64,000 nt of DNA from JAFDZW01 sp964404255 (GTDB lineage: Bacteria; Bacteroidota; Ignavibacteria; Palsa-1295): contig CAYOJJ010000017.1 in assembly GCA_964404255.1 (NCBI GenBank), positions 9,611-73,610 on the forward strand. The letters run 5' to 3'. This document shows, one piece after another, positions 1 through 8,288 of the stretch. The notes under the pieces are model-generated. The model did no database searches, had not been told where the DNA came from, and was given only the letters and a program-made list of their open reading frames with translations. Position numbers and translations under genes: made by a program. The stretch's first letter is position 1. Each line of letters opens with the position of its first letter.

Positions 1-422
1 TCGATATTTTTAATGACATCGGCGCATTCCTCTTCGATCTTCGCTATTGCATCCGGAAGTGCAGCACCTCCATACCAGCCTTTGATCTTGTATCCGTTGT
101 AACGGGCCGGGTTGTGAGAGGCGGTGATCATCACACCGGCTGCAAACTTATGCTCAACAATGGCGAGCGATGTTGCCGGAGTGGCACAGAGCGTATCGGA
201 AAGAGCTACCTTTATGCCTTCGGAAGCGATGACACGAGCGGCTAGTTCGGCAAATTCACGGGAGAGAAAGCGGGCATCATAGCCGATGAAGATTCCATTC
301 TTAATGCGCGGTAGTGTTTTGAAATACCTAGCCGAAGCGAGAGAGACGCGGGCAACATTTTCAAATGTATATCCTTCGGCGATCACATCGCGCCATCCAT
401 CGGTACCGAATTTAATTGGCAT
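1..422 (-). CDS. Phosphomannomutase/phosphoglucomutase family, N-terminal part
   Basis: Runs off the left edge, so only the first 140 residues are visible. The alpha-D-phosphohexomutase family interconverts hexose 1- and 6-phosphates through a phosphoserine. The N-terminus reads MPIKFGTDGWRDVI, the usual start of this family, and the active-site loop TASHNP is complete at residues 100-105, with the phosphorylated Ser at 102. The start is the first ATG, just downstream of the enolase terminator on the same strand. Substrate (mannose, glucose or glucosamine phosphate) cannot be decided from this part. In context it may feed sugar nucleotides to the glycan genes further right; that is inference. 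Confidence 0.9.
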   Translation of the reverse strand, partial: MPIKFGTDGWRDVIAEGYTFENVARVSLASARYFKTLPRIKNGIFIGYDARFLSREFAELAARVIASEGIKVALSDTLCATPATSLAIVEHKFAAGVMITASHNPARYNGYKIKGWYGGAALPDAIAKIEEECADVIKNI

Positions 423-433
423 AGTCTTGTAGG

Positions 434-461
434 TAAAATAAAAAGGGCACCGAAGTGCCCT
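434..461 (-). terminator. Rho-independent terminator after enolase
   Basis: On the minus strand AGGGCAC, loop TTCG, GTGCCCT is followed by TTTTTATTTT. The C(UUCG)G tetraloop and T-tract make this a textbook intrinsic terminator. It sits 7 bases after the enolase stop and before the phosphohexomutase start. Confidence 0.92.
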
Positions 462-468
462 CTGGAAA

Positions 469-1788
469 TTATTTCTTTTTCTTGGTGGTAGTGGCAAATT
501 GGTACCCTACGCTTAGAGCACCTGAGCCCGCATAGCTGGAAGCTCCAGCTAACTCTTCTTCGATGCGAAGGAGCTGGTTATACTTGGCAATGCGATCGGT
601 TCTCGAAGCGGAGCCCGTTTTAATTTGCCCGGCGTTTGTAGCCACAGCAATATCGGCGATCGTTGTATCCTCGGTTTCGCCCGAACGGTGGCTTATTATA
701 GCCGAGTACCCGGCGCGATGAGCCATTGCAATGGTGTCGAAGGTTTCGCTAAGCGTACCGATCTGGTTCACTTTCACAAGGATGGAATTTGCGACCCCTT
801 CGGAAATGCCTTTTGATAAAAATTCGACGTTGGTCACGAAAAGATCGTCACCGACAAGCTGTACTTTATCGCCGATGGCTTCGGTAAGAGCTTTCCAACC
901 CTGCCAGTCATTTTCAGCCATACCGTCCTCGACAGAAGCGATGGGGTACTGGCGTACCAAGTCCTGATGCATCGCTACCATCTGGTCGCGGGTAAGCGTC
1001 TTCTTTGTGGATTTATATAACTCGTATTTACCGTTGCCGCGCCACATTTCGCTCGAAGCGCAATCGAGGCCGAGTAGCATATCGGTGCCGGGCTTATAAC
1101 CTGCCTGAGTGATAGCTTCTAAAATATATTCGACCGTCTCATCAACCGAAGAAAGATTCGGAGCAAAGCCGCCTTCATCGCCAACGTTGGTATTAAAGCC
1201 TTTCTTTTTCAGCACCGATTTCAATGCATGAAACGTCTCGGTACCCATTCTAAGAGCTTCGGCAAAGTTCTTCGCTTTAGCCGGGAGGATCATGAATTCC
1301 TGGAAGTCCAGCGTATTATCGGCATGGACGCCACCATTGATGATATTCATCATCGGCATCGGAAGGACATGAGCATTCGTACCCCCAAGGTAACGATAGA
1401 GCTCCTGGCCGGCAGATTCTGCCGCCGCCTTGGCAACCGCCATTGAAACGCCAAGCATTGCGTTAGCGCCAAGCTTCGACTTATTCTTCGTCCCATCTAG
1501 CTCGATGAGCATATCGTCGATCATACGCTGTTCGGAAGCGAATTCACCATGCAGTGCTTCGGCGATGGTGGTATTCACATTCTGGACGGCCTTACGTACC
1601 CCTTTGCCCTGATAGCGCTTTTTGTCGCCATCGCGGAGTTCGACGGCTTCATGTTCGCCGGTCGATGCACCGCTTGGTACGGCGGCTCGGCCGAAGGAGC
1701 CATCTTCAAGAACGCAATCGACTTCAACGGTGGGGTTTCCGCGGCTATCTAAAATCTCTCTGGCGTATAGATCGAGTATTCGTGACAT
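469..1788 (-). CDS. eno: Enolase (phosphopyruvate hydratase)
   Basis: Cytoplasmic glycolytic enzyme converting 2-phosphoglycerate to phosphoenolpyruvate. Its 439 residues match the family length. Visible signatures are the N-terminal AREILDSRGNPTVEVD, the catalytic-acid segment GDEGGFAPN, the Mg-binding SVEDGM and GDDLFVTN segments, the catalytic-lysine region LVKVNQIGT and the C-terminal signature SHRSGETEDT. A KKKK tail ends the protein. It has its own Bacteroidota-type promoter box at 1814-1821 and a strong terminator at 434-461, so it is probably monocistronic. The neighbouring VOC gene is divergent. Confidence 0.98.
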   Translation of the reverse strand: MSRILDLYAREILDSRGNPTVEVDCVLEDGSFGRAAVPSGASTGEHEAVELRDGDKKRYQGKGVRKAVQNVNTTIAEALHGEFASEQRMIDDMLIELDGTKNKSKLGANAMLGVSMAVAKAAAESAGQELYRYLGGTNAHVLPMPMMNIINGGVHADNTLDFQEFMILPAKAKNFAEALRMGTETFHALKSVLKKKGFNTNVGDEGGFAPNLSSVDETVEYILEAITQAGYKPGTDMLLGLDCASSEMWRGNGKYELYKSTKKTLTRDQMVAMHQDLVRQYPIASVEDGMAENDWQGWKALTEAIGDKVQLVGDDLFVTNVEFLSKGISEGVANSILVKVNQIGTLSETFDTIAMAHRAGYSAIISHRSGETEDTTIADIAVATNAGQIKTGSASRTDRIAKYNQLLRIEEELAGASSYAGSGALSVGYQFATTTKKKK

Positions 1789-1813
1789 TATATCTAAAAA
1801 AAGAAATGGTATA

Positions 1814-1821
1814 CAAATTTA
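1814..1821 (-). promoter_or_regulatory. -7 box TAAATTTG for enolase
   Basis: Minus strand TAAATTTG matches TAnnTTTG. A TTG at 1846-1844 lies 22 bases upstream, an acceptable -33 element. The enolase ATG begins 25 bases downstream of the box, allowing a leader of about 20 bases. Confidence 0.6.
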
Positions 1822-1853
1822 CGAACTCGTTGTTTCGGCTTTTCAAGGTTCGG

Positions 1854-1861
1854 TATTTTTG
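1854..1861 (+). promoter_or_regulatory. -7 box TATTTTTG for VOC gene
   Basis: TATTTTTG matches TAnnTTTG, with a TTG at 1830-1832 placed 21 bases upstream. The ATG of the VOC gene starts only 4 bases after the box, predicting a leaderless transcript. The two elements interlock with the divergent enolase promoter. Confidence 0.6.
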
Positions 1862-1865
1862 TATA

Positions 1866-2249
1866 ATGATACCAATCCGCTCGCTCGACCATATTGCGAT
1901 CACTGTTAAGGATGTTGAAGCCTCGGCCATCTGGTATGAGGAAGTACTTGGCCTGAAGCGAATGGATTTTTCCGATGCCTGGGGACCGATCCCGTTAATG
2001 ATGTTTTCGGAAGCCGGTAACGGACTAGCCTTATTTCCAAAAGAGAATAATAGCTCGCGAGAAGCTACTTTAATGCATATTGCTTTCTTGATAGATTATA
2101 AAGATTTAGAGTCGGCAAAATCAATGCTTGAATCAAAGAGTATTGCCGTTGAATTTCAAGATCACAAAGCGACTCATTCCATTTATTTTTTTGATCCTGA
2201 TGGGTATGAGATCGAATTAACGGCTCCTAATCCCAGCTATAAAAAGTAG
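1866..2249 (+). CDS. VOC superfamily (glyoxalase/bleomycin-resistance fold) protein
   Basis: Small 127-residue metal-site fold protein of the vicinal oxygen chelate superfamily. The N-terminus reads LDHIAITVKDVEASAIWYEE, the typical first beta-alpha-beta unit, with a candidate metal His in LDHIAI. The second half has MHIAFLI and the C-terminal FFDPDGYEIEL, which carries the usual Glu ligand. One monomer holds both modules. The ATG at 1866 was chosen because homology starts immediately there; the longer open frame upstream overlaps the enolase gene and shows no family signature. The reaction is not predictable: lyases, dioxygenases and drug-binding proteins share this fold. Confidence 0.85.
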   Translation: MIPIRSLDHIAITVKDVEASAIWYEEVLGLKRMDFSDAWGPIPLMMFSEAGNGLALFPKENNSSREATLMHIAFLIDYKDLESAKSMLESKSIAVEFQDHKATHSIYFFDPDGYEIELTAPNPSYKK

Positions 2250-2405
2250 ATATTAACAAAAAAAAGATTTATCAAAAATAAAGAAAAGGAGTATACAACC
2301 TTCATTGGGTTGCTGTGTTGCTTAACTGTATGGGTAATAATTGTTGACTACTACGTCCCTCAAAGTTTACCACTGCATAGTTCTCTTGCGGGGGTAAAAT
2401 CACAA

Positions 2406-2457
2406 CACAACCAATGGCACAAGAGCGGCGAAAGCCGCTTTTGTGTTCTTGGTTGTG
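2406..2457. terminator. Long compound hairpin, bidirectional terminator
   Basis: Between two convergent genes there are two nested stems. The outer pair is CACAACCAA (2406-2414) with TTGGTTGTG (2449-2457); the inner pair is CACAAGAGCGGC (2418-2429) with GCCGCTTTTGTG (2434-2445), closed by a GAAA loop. The internal bulges are symmetrical (TGG against TTC). The core AGCGGC..GCCGCT recurs in other terminators of this window. Confidence 0.75.
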
Positions 2458-2474
2458 AAGTTCAATGATCGGGG

Positions 2475-3683
2475 TTAGTCTTTGCGCTTCCAGAATTCTC
2501 CGAAACGGCCGGAGAAGTTGGATTGAGAAGCGTAGATGCGCTTAGTAGCGGCAATAGCAGCGAGGCGTTCTTCAACGATATGGTTTGCTGCTTCGATAGT
2601 CGTGACCCCAAGCTCGGAAGAGCGCTGAAGGATCTTCTGGAGGGTATTATAGATATTCTCAGCCTGCTTAAGCGCACGGGACTGGGAATAGCCTTCGAGT
2701 TCGCTCGCAACATTAATAAGACCACCGGCATTGATCACATAATCCGGCGCATACATAATGCCGCGCTTGGCAAGTTCTTTGGAGTGCTTTTCTTCATCGG
2801 CGAGCTGGTTATTGGCCGGCCCGGCGATGATAGAGCATTTCAACTGCGGGATGGTATCGTCATTGATACCGGCACCGAGAGCAGCGGGAGTGAAGATATC
2901 GCAATCGATGGTATAAATATCACCGGGATTAACAACCGTAGCACCGGTATTTTTTGCTACTTCCTGCGCCTTATCGGCATAAATATCGGTAATGAATACT
3001 TTTGCACCGGCTTCAGTAAGGTGCTTGGCAAGGGTAGAGGCAACATGGCCTGCACCCTGAATAGCAACTTTCTTTCCCTGCAGAGAATCGGTACCGAAGC
3101 GAACATTTGCACAAGCCTTAATGCCGACAAACGTACCATAAGCGGTTACCGGCGAAGGATCGCCTGAGCCGCCAAGTTCGAAGGGGATGCCCGTCACATA
3201 CTTCGTTTCGGAAAGGATATAGACCATTTCCTGAACCGAAGTGCCAACATCTTCAGCGGTAATATAGCGTCCACCGAGACTTTCGACATAACGGCCAAAG
3301 GCACGGAAGAGCGCTTCGGATTTCTGAGTACGCGGATCGCCAATGATAACGGCTTTACCACCACCGAGGTTTAAGCCTGCTGCTGCAGCTTTATAAGTCA
3401 TGCCGCGAGAAAGGCGAAGAACATCGTTTAAGGCATCGTAATCACTTGCATAAGTCCACATTCTTGCGCCGCCAAGAGCCGGGCCAAGGGTGGTGTTATG
3501 AACACCGATGATTGCTTTGAGCCCCGAAGTTTTATCGGAGCAGAAGACTATCTGTTCATGATCGAACTGACGAAAAAGATCGAACAACTCCGGACGCTCC
3601 GATAGCACTTCCGATTTGTGTTCTCCGTTTTGAGAACCATTGACAACGGGCGAAGCAGTTTTGGGGGCTGTAGCTACCGACAT
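2475..3683 (-). CDS. Leucine dehydrogenase-like Glu/Leu/Phe/Val dehydrogenase
   Basis: NAD-dependent oxidative deamination of a branched-chain or similar amino acid, cytoplasmic. The 402-residue protein shows the catalytic-lysine motif LNLGGGKAVI, the substrate-domain signature LGPALGGARMW, a Rossmann dinucleotide loop VAIQGAGHVASTLA and the C-terminal DYVINAGGLI typical of leucine dehydrogenases. The start was set at the ATG at 3683 (MSVATAPK); the frame extends 12 codons further to a TTG, but those residues do not look like family sequence. The first 30 or so residues are a polar tail. A palindrome lies in the leader at 3724-3745. Valine or phenylalanine specificity is also possible. Confidence 0.88.
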   Translation of the reverse strand: MSVATAPKTASPVVNGSQNGEHKSEVLSERPELFDLFRQFDHEQIVFCSDKTSGLKAIIGVHNTTLGPALGGARMWTYASDYDALNDVLRLSRGMTYKAAAAGLNLGGGKAVIIGDPRTQKSEALFRAFGRYVESLGGRYITAEDVGTSVQEMVYILSETKYVTGIPFELGGSGDPSPVTAYGTFVGIKACANVRFGTDSLQGKKVAIQGAGHVASTLAKHLTEAGAKVFITDIYADKAQEVAKNTGATVVNPGDIYTIDCDIFTPAALGAGINDDTIPQLKCSIIAGPANNQLADEEKHSKELAKRGIMYAPDYVINAGGLINVASELEGYSQSRALKQAENIYNTLQKILQRSSELGVTTIEAANHIVEERLAAIAATKRIYASQSNFSGRFGEFWKRKD

Positions 3684-3723
3684 CAGTGTTTTTCCGTTCA
3701 AAAGTCTAAGTTTTAACAAGATA

Positions 3724-3745
3724 GCTGTACTACTTAAAGTACAGC
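3724..3745. promoter_or_regulatory. Inverted repeat upstream of leucine dehydrogenase
   Basis: GCTGTACT, 6-base spacer, AGTACAGC: two perfect 8-base arms about 40 bases before the ATG of the minus-strand dehydrogenase. It could be an operator for a dimeric regulator or a leader hairpin. No T-tract follows, so it is not an intrinsic terminator. Confidence 0.45.
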
Positions 3746-3795
3746 CGACACAAATAGACTCACAAAACGAACATTAGAGTTCTTCGGTTCGGACA

Positions 3796-5580
3796 CTACT
3801 CAATAACGACTCGGCCTCTGTTTAGCAAGGCAGTGCTGGATCGTAATTGATAATAATAAACTCCAGAGGAAATACCCGCTCTTGAAAACGTGATACTTTT
3901 TTGCCCGGAAATAACGGGGGCCGAGTAGACCTCTTTACCAAGTATATCATGGAGTTCGAGAACGACACCGGATTCAGGTAGGGAGTCTAATGATATAGTA
4001 GCAAGAGAAGTCATAGGGTTCGGAAAAAACGAAGCTGAGGAAGCAGAAGGTGTTGTTGTAACCGAAGAAGTTGCAGGTATGAGCTTTCCGATTGCGGCAT
4101 CAAAACCACCTTGGGTTTTAAAAAGCTGCTTGCCAAATTGGGTGAGAATAGTTGTTGAATCCAGATTCGGGCGCCAGTTTTCGTCTATTTTACCTAAACT
4201 ACCTCCGATATAATAATTTCCTTTTTGGTCGGTGCAGTGTGTTATTAAGGTAAAGGCATTATCATAATTCACGATTGGAAATAGCCAGTTAAACTCTCCC
4301 GATACCGAGTAACTGACTATCATCGAAGTATTTGGAGTATAATTATCGAGAGCAACACCTTCATAAGAGTAATTTGGATCAGCAACATATGCACCTGTAA
4401 TGATAGTATTGGTCGCAGCATCAAAGGCCAATCCGGTCTGGTCGATAGCAACATTCGATGGATCGTTTACGCGTAGACCATAATTCCTTGTATGCCATAT
4501 TTGATTACCGTTTGCATCAAATTTCACCAGTAAAAAGTCAGGGGAGTTGCTTTTACTTAGTGAATCCATTCCTGGGATATGAATCTCCCCCACAACACCA
4601 GCCGATACGTAAATACCCCCTGAATTATCGGAAATAAGATCTACGGGGTCATCTCTATCGATTCCGCCAATTTGCTTGACCCAGATAATTGAGCCCGACG
4701 GTGAAAGCTTAGCCAAAAAAATATCGTCAGACCCGTAAGGAGTTAGGTGGGTTTCACCAAAAGAAAAATCATCGTCGAATCGGCCAAGTATGAAAATGTT
4801 ATCCTGCTGATCAAAAGCAACGGCGATCCCAGCTGAAGTCTTTACATGCACCCATTCTGCTTTATCAAGAACCTTAACCCAATCTACCTCTCCCGATGCC
4901 ATAAATTTAATACACTCTGCCCGTCCTTCTACAGACTGTTTAATATAATTTATACCGTTAATAGTTATATCAACAGTTGTGTCTATACTCAAAGTGGTTC
5001 GGCCGGTTAAAATTATATTACCTTGCTTATCAATGGATATTACATGATTTAACGATGATAAATCGCCATAACTATCGGCCTGTATCCCTTGAATGGTGTT
5101 GGCCCATTCTAATGAACCGTTAGATGAAAATTTTACTAAGAGAGCACCAGGGTAAGTTAAATTATCAATTGGCGTGCCGTCGATATAAAACACGCTATCC
5201 CATCTCGTCAGCATAACTATGTTATCATTGCTATCAATAGCTAACCCGAATATTCCAGGCCAGGAGAAAGAATCGAATCCATAGTTTTTACCAGAAATTT
5301 TGTGCTCCCAAATCATTTGCCCGTTGGAGTTATATTTGGTGAGTTTTAAAGGCGTCTTTTCAGTGGTAGCCCATTCCAATGAATCATCAAATGTTTGTAA
5401 GGTTATAATATTGCCTTTAGTATCGCTCAAAAGGGAAAGAGGGGACTCAAATCCGATTATCGATCCATGTACGGTAGTCCAATCCCATTGCAAAGCCTGA
5501 GCAGGTGCTTTAGAAATAAATAATAACGTGAGGATCGTTACCGGAAGAAGAATATACTTTATTGCAGAGATGATCTTCAT
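3796..5580 (-). CDS. Secreted beta-propeller-like protein with T9SS sorting domain
   Basis: Probably exported and anchored or released through type IX secretion. Residues 1-28 form a signal peptide ending SKAPAQA. The middle (about 30-500) holds repeated blade-like units of the SBBP kind, each with a phrase such as GNIILTGRT, DNIFILGRFDD or GGIYVSAGV and an xGxxxW element. The last 90 or so residues are a T9SS type A sorting domain: SFFPNPMTS, then HDILGKEVYS and SSGVYYYQLRS. The 594-residue length is ordinary for such surface proteins. Ligand or function is unknown. Its own promoter box lies at 5604-5611. Confidence 0.85.
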   Translation of the reverse strand: MKIISAIKYILLPVTILTLLFISKAPAQALQWDWTTVHGSIIGFESPLSLLSDTKGNIITLQTFDDSLEWATTEKTPLKLTKYNSNGQMIWEHKISGKNYGFDSFSWPGIFGLAIDSNDNIVMLTRWDSVFYIDGTPIDNLTYPGALLVKFSSNGSLEWANTIQGIQADSYGDLSSLNHVISIDKQGNIILTGRTTLSIDTTVDITINGINYIKQSVEGRAECIKFMASGEVDWVKVLDKAEWVHVKTSAGIAVAFDQQDNIFILGRFDDDFSFGETHLTPYGSDDIFLAKLSPSGSIIWVKQIGGIDRDDPVDLISDNSGGIYVSAGVVGEIHIPGMDSLSKSNSPDFLLVKFDANGNQIWHTRNYGLRVNDPSNVAIDQTGLAFDAATNTIITGAYVADPNYSYEGVALDNYTPNTSMIVSYSVSGEFNWLFPIVNYDNAFTLITHCTDQKGNYYIGGSLGKIDENWRPNLDSTTILTQFGKQLFKTQGGFDAAIGKLIPATSSVTTTPSASSASFFPNPMTSLATISLDSLPESGVVLELHDILGKEVYSAPVISGQKSITFSRAGISSGVYYYQLRSSTALLNRGRVVIE

Positions 5581-5603
5581 AGTACCAAATGATTAACCTA
5601 TCA

Positions 5604-5611
5604 CAAAGATA
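5604..5611 (-). promoter_or_regulatory. -7 box TATCTTTG for the T9SS protein
   Basis: Minus strand TATCTTTG, 23 bases before the ATG at 5580. No well-spaced TTG was found for the -33 position. Confidence 0.5.
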
Positions 5612-5630
5612 CTACAAAATTCGAGAATTG

Positions 5631-6647
5631 CTACTTGCCAAGTAACCAGTATGCCATAAGTGCAATACTTTCCCTTAAACGATAATAAGCGAGGTCTTTG
5701 AAGGTTTGGTGAATATTGGAAGGGGTACCGATGGCTTCGATACCATTGAACTTACACATTTCAATTACCCGGGCGAGGTGGTATTGATCGCTGACGATCA
5801 CAAAGCGTTTCCAGCCCTGTTTTTTTACCAACTCGTCGCGCAGGTACAGTACCTGCTCCAACGTGCTGTGACTTTTACTTTCGGCGACAATACGATTTTC
5901 ATCGTAGCCTTCGTTTACTAAAGCTGTTTTTGCAATTTCGGCTTCGGGCTTTTCCGCCGCTGCATTGGAGCCGGTTACTACTACCTTCGGTACGATATCC
6001 TTCTTTAGCAGATCGCCGGCTACTTTTATACGTTCATTGAGCGCCGGGCTCGGACGTTCACCCTTTTCATTGCCATGCCAGACGGCAGCGCCCATTACTA
6101 CACCGGCATCGGCATCGAAGCGTTTAAGTTCGGCATAATCCGAAGTGACATTGTAAGTGAAAGAAAAAATAAAGGCAAAGATCGTCGCAATAAATAGTGT
6201 AAGAATAGTATTTCGGACTACCTGTACAAGGCCGGCAAAATGAGCAAGATCATACTCACGGCGAGGTATAAGTACGGCAAGGAATAACGCCCGGCAGGTA
6301 AGATAGGTGATCGATGCCAGTCGGGGAAATTCACCGGCTTCGAAGTTCTGCGCACCGAAGGTAATGGCAAGTAATACCAATACTATCCCCATAAGAAAGA
6401 GTGCGCGGCGGAAGCTGATAACCGTCGAATTGATAAATGCCCGAAGTAATAATAGTAAGGTGAAGAGATAGAGGACGTTCGAGATCACATCGCTCTTTGT
6501 CGAAAAACGGAAGAACTGTGGGACTAAGCCTTGCCCTTCGAAGCGGGCATTGGTGAGGATATAAAAGCTAAAACTTTCAAGCACGGCGACGAGGCCGAGC
6601 ACTGCTCGTTTCAAAGCTGTCTGGGCCTGAGTTGAAAGAGAGAGCAT
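5631..6647 (-). CDS. Membrane protein with C-terminal DUF218/YdcF (ElyC/SanA-like) domain
   Basis: The first 180 or so of 338 residues contain several hydrophobic membrane segments; the remainder is a DUF218 domain. Family motifs visible are AGVVMGAAVW, KVVVTGSNAAAE with PEAE, the serine/threonine loop ESKSHSTLEQ and IVSDQYHLAR. Members such as SanA and ElyC act in the envelope, affecting peptidoglycan precursor and lipid-carrier handling, but their chemistry is not settled. The start was set at the ATG at 6647; 14 more codons are open up to 6689 but would run to the edge of the nusG terminator. It follows that terminator, so it probably has its own weak promoter or depends on read-through. 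Confidence 0.8.
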   Translation of the reverse strand: MLSLSTQAQTALKRAVLGLVAVLESFSFYILTNARFEGQGLVPQFFRFSTKSDVISNVLYLFTLLLLLRAFINSTVISFRRALFLMGIVLVLLAITFGAQNFEAGEFPRLASITYLTCRALFLAVLIPRREYDLAHFAGLVQVVRNTILTLFIATIFAFIFSFTYNVTSDYAELKRFDADAGVVMGAAVWHGNEKGERPSPALNERIKVAGDLLKKDIVPKVVVTGSNAAAEKPEAEIAKTALVNEGYDENRIVAESKSHSTLEQVLYLRDELVKKQGWKRFVIVSDQYHLARVIEMCKFNGIEAIGTPSNIHQTFKDLAYYRLRESIALMAYWLLGK

Positions 6648-6684
6648 CGCATAGTAGCTAACAGTAGGAAAATCAAAAAAGTAA

Positions 6685-6717
6685 GGCAAAAAAAAGCGGC
6701 TACTATGAGCCGCTTTT
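6685..6717 (-). terminator. Rho-independent terminator after nusG
   Basis: Minus strand AAAAGCGGCT, loop CATAGT, AGCCGCTTTT followed by TTTTGCC. Ten-base stem. It ends the secE-nusG transcript and is near-palindromic in sequence with the terminator after rpoD. Confidence 0.9.
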
Positions 6718-6736
6718 ACTATACAATTTTGATCGT

Positions 6737-7288
6737 TTATTCCGGCTCGACCTGAGCATAATCAAGCTCGACCGGAGTCTTACGACCGAAGATCGATACT
6801 TCCACTTTCAGCTTCTGCTTATCTTCGTTAACTTCCTTGATCTGAGCCTGGAAGCCATTGAACGGCCCATCGATAACTTTAACCGGCTGGCCGAGATAAT
6901 ACCGGACTTCCGGTACTTCAAGATCTTTGCGCTCTTCTACTTTACCGAGGATGCGGCGCATCTCATCGGGCTGCAGGGCAGTCGGGCGGTCTTTTGAAGG
7001 ACCGACGAAACTGACGACGCTCGGAATAGAAAGGATAATATCGATAAGCTTTTTATCGATCGCTGCTTCGAGCAGGATATAGCCGGGAAGAAAGCTTTTG
7101 GTCTTTACTTTCTTCTTGCCGTCGCGGACTTCGAATACTTTTTCGTTCGGGATAACGACTTCTAAGACGCGATCTGAGAGGCCGCGGCGCTTCATTTCAT
7201 CTTCGATGTACGCCTTAACCTTGCTCTCATGCCCGGTAAAGCACCGGAGAGCATACCATTTCATCTGGGTAGCCTGCAGTTCGCTCAT
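6737..7288 (-). CDS. nusG: Transcription termination/antitermination protein NusG
   Basis: RNA polymerase-associated elongation factor that couples transcription to translation and Rho. At 183 residues it is of standard size: an N-terminal NGN domain beginning WYALRCFTGHESKVKAYIE with the typical SFLPGYILLE and VVSFVG segments, then a KOW domain with VKVIDGPFNGFQAQIKEV. It lies 18 bases after secE, the classic gene pair. Unlike in most bacteria it is followed by a terminator instead of rplK. Confidence 0.97.
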   Translation of the reverse strand: MSELQATQMKWYALRCFTGHESKVKAYIEDEMKRRGLSDRVLEVVIPNEKVFEVRDGKKKVKTKSFLPGYILLEAAIDKKLIDIILSIPSVVSFVGPSKDRPTALQPDEMRRILGKVEERKDLEVPEVRYYLGQPVKVIDGPFNGFQAQIKEVNEDKQKLKVEVSIFGRKTPVELDYAQVEPE

Positions 7289-7306
7289 GATCGCTAAAGA
7301 ATTCGA

Positions 7307-7549
7307 TTATAGTGAATAGACGAAACGCAGCAGGACTTCGAAGATCTTGTCCACGCCGAAAATGAACGCCGAAGTAACGACGCAAAGAACCAGCGTTACG
7401 ATCGTGGCTTCCTGCAATTGCTCGCGGGAAGGCCAGGTAACCTTGCGAATCTCTTTATTGACGCCGGTAAGAAATTCCGAAGCCTTGCCTTTAAGGCCCT
7501 TTGGTGCTTCGACTGCCGTCGTCGTTGTAGTTAGTGTAGTATCTGCCAT
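7307..7549 (-). CDS. secE: Preprotein translocase subunit SecE
   Basis: Single-pass essential subunit of the SecYEG channel. The 80-residue protein has a Thr-rich polar start (MADTTLTTTTT), the SecE signature FLTGVNKEIRKVTWPSREQL on the cytoplasmic side and one C-terminal membrane helix (TIVTLVLCVVTSAFIFG). The ATG at 7549 was chosen because the frame further upstream runs into tRNA-Trp. It is transcribed with the upstream tRNA-Trp and the downstream nusG. Confidence 0.95.
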   Translation of the reverse strand: MADTTLTTTTTAVEAPKGLKGKASEFLTGVNKEIRKVTWPSREQLQEATIVTLVLCVVTSAFIFGVDKIFEVLLRFVYSL

Positions 7550-7599
7550 AAATGCTCCTGTTAAAGAATAGTGATCGGAGCCAAAACGCTTAGTAGTTG

Positions 7600-7672
7600 C
7601 ACGTGTGGAGGGACTCGAACCCCCAACCAACGGTTTTGGAGACCGCTACTCTACCAATTGAGCTACACACGT
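7600..7672 (-). tRNA. tRNA-Trp(CCA)
   Basis: Seventy-three bases on the minus strand. Acceptor stem ACGTGTG/CACACGT, D-arm AGCTCAATTGGTAGAGT, anticodon loop CTCCAAA with CCA, T-arm GGTTCGAGTCC, and discriminator G as expected for Trp. CCA is not encoded. It lies directly before secE. Confidence 0.95.
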
Positions 7673-7684
7673 AAGCTCGAAGGC

Positions 7685-7834
7685 TTATTTGGTCTCTTTG
7701 TGCGCGGTGCGCTTATTGCAACGCGAACAGAATTTTTTGTATTCGACGCGGCCGGATTGTTTGCGCTTGTTCTTCGTTGCCGAATAATTGCGCTCTTTGC
7801 ATTCGGTGCATTCGAGAGTGATAATATCACGCAT
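7685..7834 (-). CDS. rpmG: 50S ribosomal protein L33
   Basis: Forty-nine residues beginning MRDIITLECTECKERNY, with two CxxC pairs (CTEC and CSRC) and the conserved YKKFC segment. This is the zinc-binding form of L33. The gene sits between tRNA-Gly and tRNA-Trp, its ancestral place before secE. It is too short for ordinary ORF cut-offs. Confidence 0.95.
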   Translation of the reverse strand: MRDIITLECTECKERNYSATKNKRKQSGRVEYKKFCSRCNKRTAHKETK

Positions 7835-7888
7835 CTTCGTATCCTTTCTAAAATCTTACTATACGCACCACCAGCGGAAGTGCTTTGG

Positions 7889-7961
7889 AGCGGGAGACGG
7901 GACTCGAACCCGCGACCAACAGCTTGGAAGGCTGTGACTCTACCAACTGAGTTACTCCCGC
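7889..7961 (-). tRNA. tRNA-Gly(TCC)
   Basis: Seventy-three bases, acceptor GCGGGAG/CTCCCGC with discriminator T, anticodon loop CTTCCAA (TCC), T-loop TTCGAGT. CCA is not encoded. Confidence 0.95.
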
Positions 7962-7968
7962 AAGAGTG

Positions 7969-8041
<73 letters not shown>

Positions 8042-8062
8042 GAATTGTCAAATAACTTACTG

Positions 8063-8145
<83 letters not shown>

Positions 8146-8168
8146 AATTGTCAAAAAACGTGCTTTTG

Positions 8169-8241
8169 AGCCGGCAGACGGACTTGAACCGACGACCTGC
8201 TGATTACAAATCAGCTGCTCTACCAGCTGAGCTATGCCGGC
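8169..8241 (-). tRNA. tRNA-Thr(TGT)
   Basis: Seventy-three bases, acceptor GCCGGCA/TGCCGGC, anticodon loop TTTGTAA (TGT), T-loop TTCAAGT. First tRNA of the minus-strand cluster Thr-Tyr-Thr-Gly-rpmG-Trp-secE-nusG. Confidence 0.95.
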
Positions 8242-8245
8242 GTAA

Positions 8246-8288
8246 AGTAAAAAACTCCCCTGCTATAGAAATTTCCTTAGCAGGAGAG
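8246..8288 (-). terminator. Terminator-like hairpin directly upstream of tRNA-Thr
   Basis: Minus strand CTCTCCTGCTA (8288-8278), 12-base loop, TAGCAGGGGAG (8265-8255), then TTTTTT. Eleven paired positions with one G-U and a T-tract give a good intrinsic terminator, yet it stands 5 bases before the first tRNA instead of after a gene. It could attenuate the tRNA operon or end a short minus-strand RNA from 8290-8460. Confidence 0.65.

Noticed and set aside
2523..3167. 214-residue plus-strand open frame opposite leucine dehydrogenase
   Set aside because: Shadow of a well-supported gene.
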